Source of the DNA: Beta vulgaris subsp. vulgaris
Lineage: Eukaryota; Streptophyta; Magnoliopsida; Caryophyllales; Amaranthaceae
Direction: 5' to 3'
Length of the DNA stretch: 64,000 nt
Assembly (NCBI RefSeq): GCF_026745355.1
Contig: NC_079205.1
Coordinates: 41,277,182 to 41,341,181 of the forward strand
In this document: in pieces, positions 22,328-34,286 of the stretch
Layout of the letters: every line of letters begins with the position of its first letter
How positions within the stretch are numbered: position 1 is the stretch's first letter
Position numbers and translations under genes: made by a program
The notes under the pieces: model-generated
What the model was told of the DNA's origin: nothing
Databases searched by the model: none
The model's input: only the letters and a program-made list of their open reading frames with translations

Positions 22328-22837
22328 TTTTACTTTATTTGATGTCGATTGTTGAAGACTTTAAAGTTGAACGCCATACATTTGAGCGCTATAAATTTGA
22401 GCATGGGACGTTTACGTTGTTCCACGCTCTACGTTGTCATGTTTCCTGTGTGGTTGTAGTTGTCGGTTTTAACATGTACCACGTTGTTTATTAACGTCCA
22501 CCCCCTTCGAACTTCGACTTCTTTAACTTTTGTCTGTTAGACTTGCCACCTCAAAACATTGATGGACATTTGTAAACCTAATCCACCTAATAAAAGAGTG
22601 TGTCAGTATGACAGTATGTGATCTCAATTTTCAGCATATTAAATTGAAGTTCAAAAATTAATTAATGGATTTTCTTCTAAAAGTAAGATTTGATTATATT
22701 TGTGCAAAAAAGCTGGTATCTTGATACTATTCGAATTCTAGTATAATCTTCAATTTGGCTTGACATCTTAGGTATAGTATATGATCATGTAACATATTAG
22801 GTGATATGACACCTAGAGTATGACCATTTGATGAGTT

Positions 22838-23062
22838 CGGATTGGTGTCTTATAGTAAAATGCTAAGATGTCATCTCATAAAATTTTTGGTATCAAAGGT
22901 AAGTCAATTTGGTATGAAAATAAAATCATTTGATATCAATATCAAAATAAATCTTACTTGGTACAAAATTGTAAGTTTGGTATCAAATGACTCTATTTTA
23001 ATATTACTTTGTGGTAGCAAAATTTTTGTGAAATGTCATTTTGACATCTCACTATGAGTTAC
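22838..23062. mobile_element. Possible old MITE with imperfect inverted repeat
   Basis: The left arm (CTTATAGTAAAATGCTAAGA onward) and the reverse of the right arm (ACTCATAGTGAGATGTCAAA onward) match over about 45 bases at roughly two thirds identity. The interior repeats TTGGTATCAAA/TTTGGTAT words. No clear target duplication, so the call is tentative. Confidence 0.3.
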
Positions 23063-23343
23063 TAATAATTTCTCCCATTCGATTATGTTACAAAAATCCC
23101 ATAGGATTTCTTTCTCTCATCAACGTTTTCCTTCCTCCTCAAGAAGTTTGTCATGACTTATAACACAACTCACCTAATACATCTTCCTCATGACAAAGAA
23201 AAAGGATAAGAGACATAAAACATCTTTTTTATCAAAAATATGATAATATAAGTATCTATATATAATCTCAAAGAATTAATGTTTTTGGGTATTGAAACAA
23301 ATTAAATTAGTATATTTTTCAATATAACCATTGTAAGATCAAA

Positions 23344-23615
23344 TCTATACAAATATATTAAAAGGCGTGCGGAAAATAAGGAATTGTGCCACGTGGCACT
23401 CTCCCTAGGGAGTTTTAGTTCATATAATCCTTGTATAATTAAAAAAATTAAGAAATTGCATAGCATAAGGTTTGATCCCGAGACCTCAAGTACACATATA
23501 ATAAAGAAAGTTCTAACCACTAGGCTAAATTGTATTTAGTGTTATTATTATAAAGTATTATATTGATAAATGAATTGTTTTCTTACCCCGGACATAGCCC
23601 AGACCTAATAACTAG
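23344..23615 (+). mobile_element. Short non-autonomous Helitron
   Basis: It starts TCTATACAAATATATTAAAA, a typical plant Helitron 5' end, followed by a GCCACGTGGCA palindrome. It ends with a GC-rich, partly decayed hairpin (CCGGACATAGCCCAG) about 10 bases before CTAG. The insertion is precisely between A (23343) and T (23616), as Helitrons require. No RepHel coding. On the minus strand the interior has A-box-like TAGCCTAGTGG (23517-23527) and a B-box-like GGGATCAAACC (23469-23479). Confidence 0.8.
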
Positions 23616-23806
23616 TTAAAAGATATAAAAAAAAAGTTCAAAAGTAATATGACAGTTCACATGTCAGGTGGCTGTTGGTTTGCTAAGTCATGAAATTTGT
23701 CATTTTTGGACTTATTTCATGGTTTTTGTCTTCTTTTTTTTTTTTTACATCACTATTTCATGGTTTGTCATGGGATGAAAAAATGTGATTAGCAATGACG
23801 ACGTAT

Positions 23807-24751
23807 ACGACTATGTTCATTTCACCTTATTTTTGCTTATTTCAGTTCTGATCAGATCAGTTCAAATCATGCTTATATTTAAAAACTCATTATTAATATT
23901 AATACTATTATTTACTAGTACATTTGTTCAAAAGGATTATTATTGTTGTACTTATTAATTATTAATATTAGTAATTATTATTAATCACGTTGTTATCATT
24001 ATAAATATCATTGTTATCATTATTTTAAGTTATTTTGTTGTTATTAAATAATAGAAAATGAAAAGACACACACGTGTTAAGAACATACGTTTGGCGCAAA
24101 GATGAGAAATATATAAAATATGATAGCTCAAATTCATGACAACGAAACCACTAAGTTCGGATCACATTTCAAAATAAGCTAAGTACGAGATACAAATTAT
24201 TAATTTAGATTTGGTATACGTCTTCCTACCAAATTCCAAACCTCTCTAGCTATTTGAAGTTGCACACTATACATTTCTTTCTTGCACAAGTCATAGTTAT
24301 TTATATATCTTATTTTACTTTATATGAAAAAAAAGAGTTGAGTCTGCCGACTTCTCAAGTGTGAAACATTTTTTTTTAAGGGAAAGTAACATTTTATAAG
24401 TGCTCTCATAAATTAATGACTTGGGTTATATAATTATTTTAGTAATAATTATTATTATGATTACAATTTATTATTGTTATTATAATTATGATAATAATAA
24501 TTATTATTATTATTAATAAGAGGTGTAAAAATTATGATAGAAATAAAATGATAATAATAGTAATATTACAAATAAGATCTTATAATGTATTGCATAATAA
24601 TGAATTACAAAGTAATAATGTAATAGTAATAATATATTTTATAAAAAACAAAGATCTTGTAAATTAAATCAGATCAGATCAAATCAAATCAGTTCAGATC
24701 AGATCAGATAAATTCAGATCTGAAAATTTCAGGTGAACTAAACATAGCCGT
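23807..24751. mobile_element. TIR DNA element with (ATT)n core
   Basis: The ends ACGACTATGTTCATTTCACC and, reversed, ACGGCTATGTTTAGTTCACC form an inverted repeat of about 20 bases. Subterminal CAGATCAGTTCA/TCAGATCAGATCA repeats lie inside each end, and the middle is AT-rich with ATT/TTA runs. The build is like the Harbinger-like element at 35457-36340. No target duplication could be assigned. Non-coding. Confidence 0.6.
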
Positions 24752-24821
24752 AGTTGATGAGTGCAAGACAATTTTATTTAAATAATGGCTCATGACTTAA
24801 GTATAATTTCACAGTATAATG

Positions 24822-25875
24822 ACTAAGTGGCACTAAACGAATATGTTAAAGGAACTTAGTTAATAAAAGGAACTAGACTTAGGCGTGCAAACATTATAAC
24901 GGTTAAAAAGATATTTGAGTAAGTCATGCCTAAATTATAGGAAATTAGTTATATCTAATTTCAAATGATAAAATCAGTTTTAAAAAGAAAATCTGTTTTA
25001 GGAAAAAGATTTTATTTTTCGGAAAATTAAGAAAATAAATATCCGGTTTTGAAAAAGAATTTGTTTAAAAGAAATTTTTTTCTTAAAGATTAAAAATTCA
25101 GTTTTAAAGATAAAAAAAGTTTTTATAAAACTGATTTTCGGATAAAGCTCAAGGAACTCTTATTACTTAGGAGTAATGGCTGAAATATATCCACGTTCAT
25201 TTATAGTTCATGGGATCATGGGACATGATGTGAAACGTGTTCCTTAGGGAAAGGAACATCATGGGTTAATGGACTAAACATGTACTCTAGTTTTAATCCC
25301 ACGTTCTTCATGATTAACACTATAAATATAGAAGTCTAGATAAGTTCCAAATTGTGTCTGACTAAGTAATTAAGTGAGTTTAACTAATTAAGTGTCATTG
25401 CCTTCATTCTCTCATAATAGCCATTTATTCTTTGCCTTCTTACTCTGATTCCACTAAGCTTATTTCGATCAATTGTATCTTGGTTTTTGGGGTAAGGGAA
25501 CTTTGAGTGAAGTTCTGTAAGAGAGAGGCTTTGAGTGAAGCTTGTATGTGTGAGAAAACTTCGAGTGAAGTTGAGAGGAACTGCTTTTAAGGGAACAGTG
25601 GCTCAGGAACTTGAGTTTAGGAACTCAAGGTGTGGCTCGAGTTAGAATTAGGTTGTAACAAAGTTGTTTGGCCTAATTAGTGAAAGTATTGAGTTTAAAA
25701 TCCCTAGTGGTCGAGGTTGTTTCTTCTTGTTGGGCCCAAGAAGTTTTTCCTCGTAAAAATCCCTTGTGTTCCTTTAGCTTGTTTATTCGTTTAAGTTTTA
25801 ATTTTCGCAAAAAGTTACGTTTATTTCTACACCTACAATTCACCCCCCTCTTGTAGTGTTCCTAGGGAAATAATA
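24822..25875 (+). repeat. 5' LTR of copia-2, 5'-truncated
   Basis: Homologous to 32688-33724 from ACTAAGTGGCACTAA onward. It ends AATAATA where the 3' LTR ends AATAACA, so the terminal CA has become TA. The join to flanking DNA at 24822 has no repeat end. Confidence 0.88.
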
Positions 25876-25877
25876 AT

Positions 25878-25889
25878 TGGTATCAGAGC
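25878..25889 (+). promoter_or_regulatory. Primer binding site of copia-2
   Basis: TGGTATCAGAGC, the standard plant copia site complementary to initiator methionine tRNA, two bases after the LTR. Confidence 0.9.
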
Positions 25890-25940
25890 AAGAACTCACG
25901 TAAGATAGGAAACCCTATTGAGACAAACATCCAAGGAATA

Positions 25941-26580
25941 ATGAATACCACCGAGAAACTTGAAGAAGGTTATTCCACTCAAAGGCCTCCTATGTTCAAT
26001 GGGAAGTACTACAACTATTGGAAGAACCGCATGGAGATATTCATCAAGGCTGAAAACTATCAGGTATGGAGAGTCATTGAAGTTGGTGATTTCGAAGTCA
26101 CAACTACAAATGACAAAAATGAGGTAACTCTAAAACCCCTCTCTGATTATGACAAATCTGATTTTGAAAAAATGGAAGTAAATGCCATGGCTATTAAATT
26201 GTTGCATTGTGGACTTGGACCCCATAAGCATAATAGGATCATGGGATGTAAATCCGCAAAGCAAATATGGGATTTACTAGAAGTAACCCACGAAGGAACT
26301 AATGAAGTTAAAAGATCGAAAATTGATTTACTTATGAATCAATATGAACTGTTCTACATGAAATCCAAAGAAAGCATCCGAGACATGTTTACTCGTTTTA
26401 CTAACATTATTAATGAGTTGGCTTCTCTTGGAAAGTTTATTTCATCTGAGGAACATGTTCGAAAGGTTCTTAGGAGTCTTCCTAAGGACAGATGGATGGC
26501 TAAAGTCACTGCTCTTCAAGAAACAAAAGACTTCACTAAGTTTAACTTAGAACAGCTGGCAGGGTCACTTCACATACATT
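25941..26580 (+). pseudogene. gag of copia-2, C-terminus deleted
   Basis: The frame from 25941 covers the usual gag N-terminal domain: PPMFNGKYYNYWKNRMEIFI, LLEVTHEGTNEVKRSKIDLL, DMFTRFTNIINELASLGK and VRKVLRSLPKDRWMAKVTAL. After LEQLAGSL (about 26570) it runs directly into sequence that precedes the pre-integrase domain, so about one third of gag, the knuckle and the protease are missing. The frame stops at 26624. The deletion has no obvious repeat at its edges. Confidence 0.85.
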
Positions 26581-27606
26581 GTGGATCTAGACCTTGTTCC
26601 TCAAATCAATTTAACTTGTCTTAGTGTTATTGAAGATGATTCACTTCTCTGGCACAAGCGTCTAGGACATGCTAGCTTTTCATTACTTGAGAAACTTAGA
26701 TCAAAAGATCTTGTTTTAGGATTACCATCCATAAAATTTCATATTGATCAAGTTTGTGATGCATGTGCACGAGGTAAGCAAGTAAGATCCTCTTTCAAAT
26801 CTAAAACGATTGTAAGTACCACTAAACCATTAATTAATTCATATGGACTTATGTGGACCCATGAGAATTCAAAGCAGAAGTGGAAAGAGGTATGTACTTG
26901 TAATTGTTGATGACTACTCTAGGTACACTTGGGTTATTTTTCTCATCAGTAAAGATGAAACTTATGATGAGTTCCTTGTCTTTGCTAAAAGAGTTCAAAA
27001 CTTAAGTGGACATAAAATAATGCACATTAGATCAGATCATGGCAAGGAATTCGAAAATTATAAATTTGATGACTTAAGCAGAGATAATGGCCTAGATCAT
27101 AATTTTTCTGCCCCTAGAACACCACAACAAAATGGTGTTGTAGAAAGGAAAAATAGAACTTTGGAGGAAATGTCTAGAACCATGTTAATTGCTAGTGAAC
27201 TTCCAAGGAACTTTTGGGCTGAAGCTGTTAATACTGCTTGTCACATAATTAATCGTGCCATGATGAGACCTATCATTAATAAAACTCCTTATGAACTTTA
27301 TTTTGGAAAGAAACCAAATATCACCTATTTTAGAACATTTGGTGCAAATGTTATGTGCATAATAATGGAAAAGATAATCTTGGAAAATTTGATGCAAGGA
27401 GTGATGAAGAAACATTTTTAGGATACTCCTCACATAGTAAAGCTTATAGAGTATATAACAAAAAAACTATGTGTGTTGAAGAAAGCATTCATGTAATCTT
27501 TGATGAATCTGACAAATATAATCCAAGCATACAGGTTGATGACTATGAGATAGGGTTAGCACAACCAAGACAAGGAACGCAGATTCACAAGAAGAAGAAG
27601 AAGTGA
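26581..27606 (+). pseudogene. Pre-integrase and integrase of copia-2
   Basis: The pre-integrase zinc region (LLWHKRLGHASFSLLEKLRS, DACARGKQVRSSF) lies at 26640-26800. A frameshift near 26840 leads to the core at 26843-27421: MDLCGPMRIQSRSGK (Asp 1), IRSDHGKEFENYK (Asp 2), TPQQNGVVERKNRT (Glu), all present. Another frameshift near 27350 leads to the C-terminal part (FLGYSSHSKAYRVYNKKTMC). Close to copia-1 in motif sequence. Confidence 0.88.
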
Positions 27607-27830
27607 AAGAGGAAAGGAACGAGGAATTTGAAAATAATGAATCAATGATGTTCCTGTTCCTCAAGGAGGAGAAGATGCTCCTGTTCCTCAAATGAAGGAA
27701 CTGAGTCCACGAGGCTAACAGAGGAACAACTGAGCAGAGTTCCTCATCTACTCAAGGAACTCATGAGGAACAACATGTTCCTATAAGAGAGTTTCAACCA
27801 AAACCTTGGAGATTACAAAAGTCACATCCT
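27607..27830 (+). pseudogene. Degenerate integrase-RT linker of copia-2
   Basis: Glu-rich, repeated GTTCCTCA / AAGGAAC words, no continuous frame. The linker between integrase and RT in this lineage is poorly conserved. Confidence 0.5.
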
Positions 27831-28725
27831 ATGGAACTCATTATCAGCGACATATCCAAAGGTACGCAAACTAGATCTCAGTTAAGGAACTTTTGTGCAT
27901 TTCATGCGTTCCTATCAATGATGGAACCAAGAAATCATGAAGAAGCCTTAACTGACTCTGATTGGATTACTGCAATGCAAGCTGAATTAAATGAGTTTGA
28001 AAGAAACAAGGTATGGCATCTAGTTCCTCATCTAAACAACAAAAAGTAATTGGCTTAAAATGGGTGTTTAGAAACAAACTAGATGAATATGGAACCATTG
28101 TAAGAAACAAAGCTAGACTTGTAGTAAAAGGTTATAATCAACAAGAAGGAATGATTATGAAGAAACCTTTGCTCCTGTAGCTAGATTAGAAGCCATTAGA
28201 ATTTTAATTGCATTTGCTGCTTACATGGGATTTAAATTATATCAAATGGATGTTAAGTGTGCATTTTTAAATGGCTATCTAAACGAAGATGTATATGTTG
28301 AACAACCCCCTGGTTTGAAAATAATAATCTCCCAAATCATGTCTACAAGCTTGATAAAGCTCTTTATGGGTTAAAACAAGCACCTAGATCATGGTATGAG
28401 AGATTATCAAAGTTCCTTTTAGAAAACAATTTAAAAGAGGAAAGGTTGATAAAACCTTGTTCCTAAAATCTAAAGGAACTGATATTTTGCTTGTTCAAAT
28501 ATATGTTGATGACATCATATTCGGAGCTACTAATGAAACATTGTGCAAAGAATTCTCAAGTCTCATGAGCAATGAATTTGAAATGAGTATGATGGGTGAG
28601 TTAAATTTCTTTCTTGGACTACAAATCAAACAAACTGAAAAGGTATAATTGTTCACCAACAAAAATACATAAAGGAACTATTAAAGAAATATGGCCTCGA
28701 AAATTCAAAGATAAATCACACTCCT
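27831..28725 (+). pseudogene. Reverse transcriptase of copia-2
   Basis: Motifs in order: NHEEALTDSDWITAMQAELN (27940), then in other frames [31 protein letters not shown] (about 28160), [14 protein letters not shown] (28240), [15 protein letters not shown], and the active site LVQIYVDDIIFGATNE (28489-28536) with the YVDD pair intact. At least four single-base breaks disrupt the frame. SMMGELNFFLGLQIKQ ends the domain. Confidence 0.85.
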
Positions 28726-29442
28726 ATGGGAACTTCAACTAGATTAGATGAAGACTCCATAGGAACAAGTGTTGATCAAACAAAATATAGAGGAATGATT
28801 GGTTCACTTTTGTATCTAACTGCTAGTCGTCCAGACATAGCTTTCAGTGTTGGTTTGTGTGCTAGATTTCAAGCAAATCCAAAGGAGTCTCACCTCACTG
28901 CTGTGAAGAGAATTCTTAGATATCTTAAAGGAACAGATGATCTTGGACTCTACTATCCAAGAAGTGATACATTCGAACTAAAAGGATATGCAGATGCAGA
29001 TTATGCTGGAGATCTTGTAAATAGGAAAAGCACCTCAGGTATGGCACAATTCCTTGGTCATAGTTTAGTTTCTTGGAGTACCAAGAAACAAAACACAGTT
29101 GCTTTATCCACTGCTGAAGCAGAATATGTAGCAGCTGCTGCATGTTGCTCTCAAATGCTTTGGATAAAACAACAACTTAGTGACTATGGAATAAACTTTG
29201 AATGTGTTCCTATTTATTGTGACAATACAAGTGCTATAGTATATCTAAAGATCCAGTGCACCATTCTAGAGTAAAGCATATACATATCAGACATCACTTT
29301 TTGAGAGAAAATGTTGAAAAAGGTTTGATTAAACTTGAGTTTTGTCAAACGATTATCAGATTGCTGATATTCTAACTAAGCCTTTGCAAAGAGATAGATA
29401 TGAAAAATTAAGGCTTGAGTTAGGGTTAATAAAAATTAAGTG
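28726..29442 (+). pseudogene. RNase H of copia-2 pol
   Basis: Frame 28726-29274 holds YADADYAGDLVNRKSTSG, STAEAEYVAAAACCSQMLW and IYCDNTSAI, the catalytic Asp-Glu-Asp set. A frameshift near 29245 breaks the last part, which continues in another frame ([17 protein letters not shown], then ADILTKPL near 29370) and ends near 29442. Confidence 0.87.
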
Positions 29443-29984
29443 ATTGTTCCTATGTCATTCCCCCATGTTTGAATCAATTTGAGTGACTTTGTGTGCTAAA
29501 AATAATTGTGTTTAATTGCCTAAGACCATTGCAAATTGGAATGTTGCAAACATAAACATGAATTCAAAGAAATTAAACAACTCACAAATGTCACATAATA
29601 CTCCCCTTACTGTTCCTAAGGTAAGAAACATGCATGATATGAAGGACATTGATATGTAGCATTAGTTGTTCCTATAGCACAAGTTCCTTAGCATTTATTT
29701 TCTTTCAAAAATTAAAACTCATAAAAATCCGAAAAATCCCAAAAAAAAGGGGAACCAGTTTTAATTAAATCTTGGTTCTTATTATATTTTCGTTTTCTTC
29801 CTTTTATTTTTATTTTATTTTTTTGCTTTATTTCTTTCCCGCGTGTCATAATTACTATTACATGCAAAACTTCCTTCTTAATTCATCTAAGAAACCGTGT
29901 TCCTCTCAACTCTTCATCTTCACCATAGCCGAAACCTCATCACACCCTTTGATACTCCATAAAAACCTCCAAACCTTCAAATCA
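29443..29984 (+). other. Non-coding spacer between pol and third ORF of copia-2
   Basis: AT-rich, no credible ORF. In SIRE-type elements the third ORF is expressed from a separate transcript; a short T-rich stretch at 29772-29835 precedes it. Confidence 0.5.
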
Positions 29985-31800
29985 TGGCAAAAACTTCAAG
30001 AAACTCTCCTTTTCCCACATCAAAAACAACCGACACTTCAAAAATGGGAAGTACTTCATCTCCAACCAAAACCCTTGAAACCGACATAATTCAAGAAAAC
30101 CCCATAGAGGAACAATAATTAGAATCTCCTAGAAGGAGTATGCGTAGAAGAAATTAATTGGGGAAGACGATGAAGAAGAAACCCCGGAACAATCTCAGGG
30201 GGAAGAAGAAGAAATCACACCTGTTCCTTCCAAAGGAACTGTTTCTTCGTCTTCCAAGAAACGGGTCGAACAAAGTGAATCTAGGTATGTTTTGGGTTTT
30301 TGCGTCGATTTAGAATGGGCAATAAAGAGAATTTCAGAATTAACCTCCATTCTAAAGGAACAAGGCATGGAATTCTTGTTTGAATTCGCCTTTAATAATG
30401 CTCTTGTTCCTCTAGCTATGGATGATTTGTGCAAATTTGTTAATACTAATGGAACTTGCACAACTGAGGTTAGAGGAAAGAAAATAAGGTTTAATCAAGC
30501 CACTTTGGGCAAAGTATGGGAAGTTCCTTGCAAAGGAACTGATTTGTACTTTAAACGGAAAGGAACTGTTTCCTTTCCGAATTTTCCTCAAGACAAAATC
30601 TTAGAATATTTTGGAGGAACTGCTGGCCAAAACAAACTTAACCATAACCTACTCTCTCCCCTTCACAAAGTGCTATTTAATTTAGTTTGGAGAGCACTCA
30701 TTCCTCGAACTGAAAAGAGGAATGAAGTGGGTCTCTTGGATATGTGTTACATGTTTTGCTTGGACCACCACATACAAATCAATTTCCCTTCCCTCTTCAT
30801 TCAACACTTAACTCACTGTATTGAGAACAATTGTGTAATTGGGTACGGTGCCTTGATAACTTCTTTACTTCATCACTTTGAAGTAAGACTTACGGTTGGA
30901 CCACATAAGTCAAACAAGGGAACATCTTGAATGAGAAGACCCTAAATGGACTTGGTTGTCTGTCCAAGAAGGTGTCTCATTCAAGGAGGATGGCTCCAGT
31001 TCCTCAGAAAAGAAAACTGCCTAAACTGACTTAGAAGAAGATAATGAGTTATCTTGGATGAACCTGTTCCTAACCGGAGGAACCAAAACCTAAGAGGCGC
31101 AAACACATTGCCATAAGCCTAAACCTCTGTTCCTCGAGAGTGAGGAAGAGCACTCGTGAAAAATTGCTCAGTTTCTGTTCCTTCCAACAAGGACTCTCCT
31201 TATGTCCTTTCGGATAATGAGGAACAGGAACCCTCACTCTCAAGGAACCTACTCCACCACCATCTCCAAACTCTCTGTTCCTTTCACAAATCCCTCCATT
31301 TCACCTTCATCCTTCTCTGTTCCTTCCAGTTTTGAGCAGTTGAAGGATGAAATAAAAGGCCCAAATCCTTTTGCTTCCACCTCCACAACTCTTCCACCCA
31401 CACCACCATTCTTCCTCCCATTTATCACCCTTCACCTTCTGTTTCCATTCCTGGAACAGATGACCTTCCATCTAACCCCTCCAGTTCCTTCACAAAATCC
31501 CCCATCTGCCTCAGTTCCAAGGGTAAGGAACAGGAACTCCGGATGATGCTAACTGGGTTAATGATGTTGTCTTCCTGCTCAACATATGATAAATTTTATA
31601 ATCATCTTCATTGGACTTTGGATGCCAAAACTGATACAATGTAAGTCTTATGAAGACTTGAGTGATACGTGGTTGCGCAACAAAAGAAGATGGACACTAT
31701 GGCCGTGCCTTGGAGGAGTGAAGGAACAGGTTGGACTCAACTCATGGGGTGGTGATGAAAAATTGAGGATGTGGTTGAAGAAGAAGTTGTAGAGGAACAC
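29985..31800 (+). pseudogene. Third (envelope-like) ORF region of copia-2
   Basis: The only long frame, 30292-30930, contains a segment like the 'plant transposon protein' domain (GMEFLFEFAFNNALVPLAMD, then GKVWEVPCKGTDLYFK, later YMFCLDHHIQINFPSLF). It matches the central part of the copia-1 ORF in order and type. Upstream (29985-30290) is a Thr/Pro/Lys/Glu-rich part in broken frames, and downstream (30930-31800) a Ser/Pro-rich and Lys-rich remainder with repeated GTTCCT words. Decayed. The domain also occurs outside envelope-like ORFs, so function is open. Confidence 0.6.
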
Positions 31801-32371
31801 CATTCCCCTTCCCTTTCTTAGTTTTTTTTTGTTGTTCCTGTTTCTTTAATCAAGGAACACAACTTTTGTTTATCCTTTTTCTTTTCTTTCTTTGTTTTGT
31901 TATGGAACAAGTGCTATATAATCAATGACTTTTGCTATTATGTCTATGTTTCTAAATGATTTGCATAATTTCTTCCTTGGAATGGCTAGTATTATGTGAT
32001 TGATGTTTGAGCAAGTTTACTCTTTGATTTTCTAACTTAACCACAATGGTGCTTGTATATTGGTCTTAAGGTGTTAAATCAATTCATCAATACATGCAGA
32101 GTTTCTTCTTTTTGAGGATGACAAAGGGGGGAAATGATTTAAGGAACAAACTGTACATAAACTTGAAAAAAAATTGAAAATTGAAAAAAATGGATAAGGT
32201 AAATGAAAAATCAAAAATAGGTTAAGGTAAATGAAAAATCAAAATTCAGTTACTTACATAATTGTGTTTTATTTTTCATTTTCTTCTTTATGTTTTTATT
32301 ATCATTCACTTATATTATTTGTTATTTTCCTTAGTTTGTACCTTTGTTGTCATCATCAAAAAGGGGGAAAT
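31801..32371 (+). other. Non-coding 3' region and polypurine tract of copia-2
   Basis: T-rich DNA with no ORF of note, containing a direct repeat of GGTTAAGGTAAATGAAAAATC-type words near 32195-32240. The polypurine tract AAAAAGGGGGAAA lies at 32358-32370, directly before the LTR. Confidence 0.7.
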
Positions 32372-33724
32372 TGTTGAACCCTAGTTTTGATAATGACAAA
32401 GAAACAAAGGAACAAACTAAGTAGTGAACTAATGAGTTATTTAAGTGTATGGTGTTTAAGGTATCAATAAAGGAACTGGGATAATACGAAGTCAAGAAGA
32501 AGTCAAGAGAGGATTTCAAAGGCTAAGTAAAGAAGTTTCTATGTTGATACTGGAGCAAGCATTGGATCAAGAAGAATAGAAGCTAGGCGTTTTATTTTCT
32601 AGTTCCAATGTAAAGGAACAAAGAAAGAATGGTAAGGAACAGTGGCAGTTTTTTGAGAATGAGAGTTTGTTCCTTTGTAAGGAACAAACTAAGTGGCACT
32701 AACAATATGTTAAAGGAACTTAGTTAATAAAAGGAACTAGACTTAGGCGTGAAATTATAACGGTTAAAAATATTGAGTAAGTCATGCCTAAATTATAGGA
32801 AATTAGTTATATCTAATTTCAAATGATAAAATCAGTTTTAAAAAGAAAATCTGTTTGGAAAAAGATTTTATTTTTCGGAAAATAAGAAAATAAATATCCG
32901 GTTTTAGAAAGATTTTTTAAAAGATATTATTTTCTTAAAGATTAAAAATTCAGTTTTAAAGATAAAAAGAGTTTTTATAAAACTGATTTTCGGATAAAGC
33001 TCAAGGAACTCCTATTACTTAGGAGTAATGGCTGAAATATATCCACGTTCATTTATAGTTCATGGATCATGGCATAAATGAGAAACGTGTTCCTTAGGGG
33101 AAGGAACATCATGGGTTAATTGACTAAACATGTACTCCAGTTTTAATTCCACGTTCTTCATGATTAACACTATAAATATAGAAGTCTAGATAAGTTCAAA
33201 TTGTGTCTGACTAAGTAATTAAGTGAGTTTAACTTATTAAGTGTCAGTGCCTTCATTCTCTCATAATAGCCATTTGTTCTTTGCCTTCTTACTCTAATTC
33301 CACTAAGCTTATTTCGATCAATTGTATCTTGGTTTTTGGGGTAAGGGAACTTTGAGTGAAATTCTGTAAGAGAGAGGCTTTTAGTGAAGCTTGTATGTGT
33401 GAGAAAACTTCGAGTGAAGTTGAGAGGAACTGTCGTTAAGGGAACAGTGGCTCAGGAACTTGAGTTTAGGAACTCAAGGTGTGGCTCGAGTTAGAATTAG
33501 GTTGTAACAAAGTTGTTTGGCCTAATTAGTGAAAGTGTTGAGTTTTAAAATCCCTAGTGGTCGAGGTTGTTTCTTCTTGTTGGGCCCAAGAATTTTTCCT
33601 CGTAAAAATCCCTTGTGTTCCTTTAGCTTGTTTATTCGTTTAAGTTTTAATTTCCGCAAAAAGTTACGTTTATTTTTACACCTACAATTCACCCCCCTCT
33701 TGTAGTGTTCTTAGGGAAATAACA
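32372..33724 (+). repeat. 3' LTR of copia-2
   Basis: Begins TGTTGAACCC after the polypurine tract and ends AATAACA. 1353 bp. It shows the part missing from the 5' LTR (32372-32687). Confidence 0.9.
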
Positions 33725-34130
33725 TCATCATTTCTTCTATTACATGAGTGTTAAAATGACTCACATTGAAATCAATAATCACTCTATTATATAAAGTTGA
33801 AAGAACTTGCTTAAATCGAATTCATGCAAGCAAATGTCTTTCGTACACATGTCAATTGAAATTGTTTTTTTTGCTTTTTTGCAACGTGTGCATAGCCTAA
33901 GTCTTAAACAAGTAGCATCATGGCTATTCATTTGGGAAATTTTAGGTCAAGATCAGCCAACTTATTGTAATGTTGTAATAATAGGAAGTGATCGGACAAT
34001 TATAATCACCAAATCTCTATGTATCTGATCAATTCTAAATCATTGCCAATTTAGATTAATTTGATCGCTACTTTATATGTTACTTATCGAAAGTTTAATT
34101 TACAACTCAATCAACCTAATTTTAAACAAT
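33725..34130. other. Intergenic DNA
   Basis: About 400 bases between copia-2 and copy B of the minisatellite element. A 73-codon frame at 33807-34028 has no recognisable domain. Nothing else seen. Confidence 0.5.
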
Positions 34131-34286
34131 CCGACTTGCATGGACCCGATTCACACTAAAAATAGTGTGGACCAGGCCCAGGCACGTGACCCGCGCTCAA
34201 TCTTCATCCTTTCTTTCTTCATCCCTCATACTCAAAACTGACATACAGAGGAGAGAGAAAGTGAAGATTCTTCGCTTCCATTAACC

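Larger units (their letters stand above)
21625..23343. other. AT-rich intergenic DNA
   Basis: No gene found. It contains an (AT)n microsatellite (22254-22323) and a weak inverted repeat (22838-23062). An 83-codon frame at 22243-22494 starts inside the AT run and has no recognisable domain. Confidence 0.6.
24822..33724 (+). mobile_element. copia-2: SIRE/Maximus-type Ty1/copia element, 5'-truncated LTR
   Basis: The 3' LTR is complete (32372-33724). The 5' LTR begins only at 24822, equal to position 32688 of the other, so about 316 bases are missing. Between them lie a TGGTATCAGAGC primer site, gag, pre-integrase, integrase, RT, RNase H, a third ORF and a polypurine tract. A deletion removes the gag knuckle and the whole protease. 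Because the left end is lost no target duplication can be confirmed; TCATC follows the 3' LTR. The domain order and third ORF match copia-1, but the LTRs differ, so it is another family of the same lineage. Confidence 0.92.

Noticed and set aside
22243..22494. 83-codon frame starting in an (AT)n run
   Set aside because: Begins with Tyr/Ile alternation from the microsatellite, no domain, AT-rich region.
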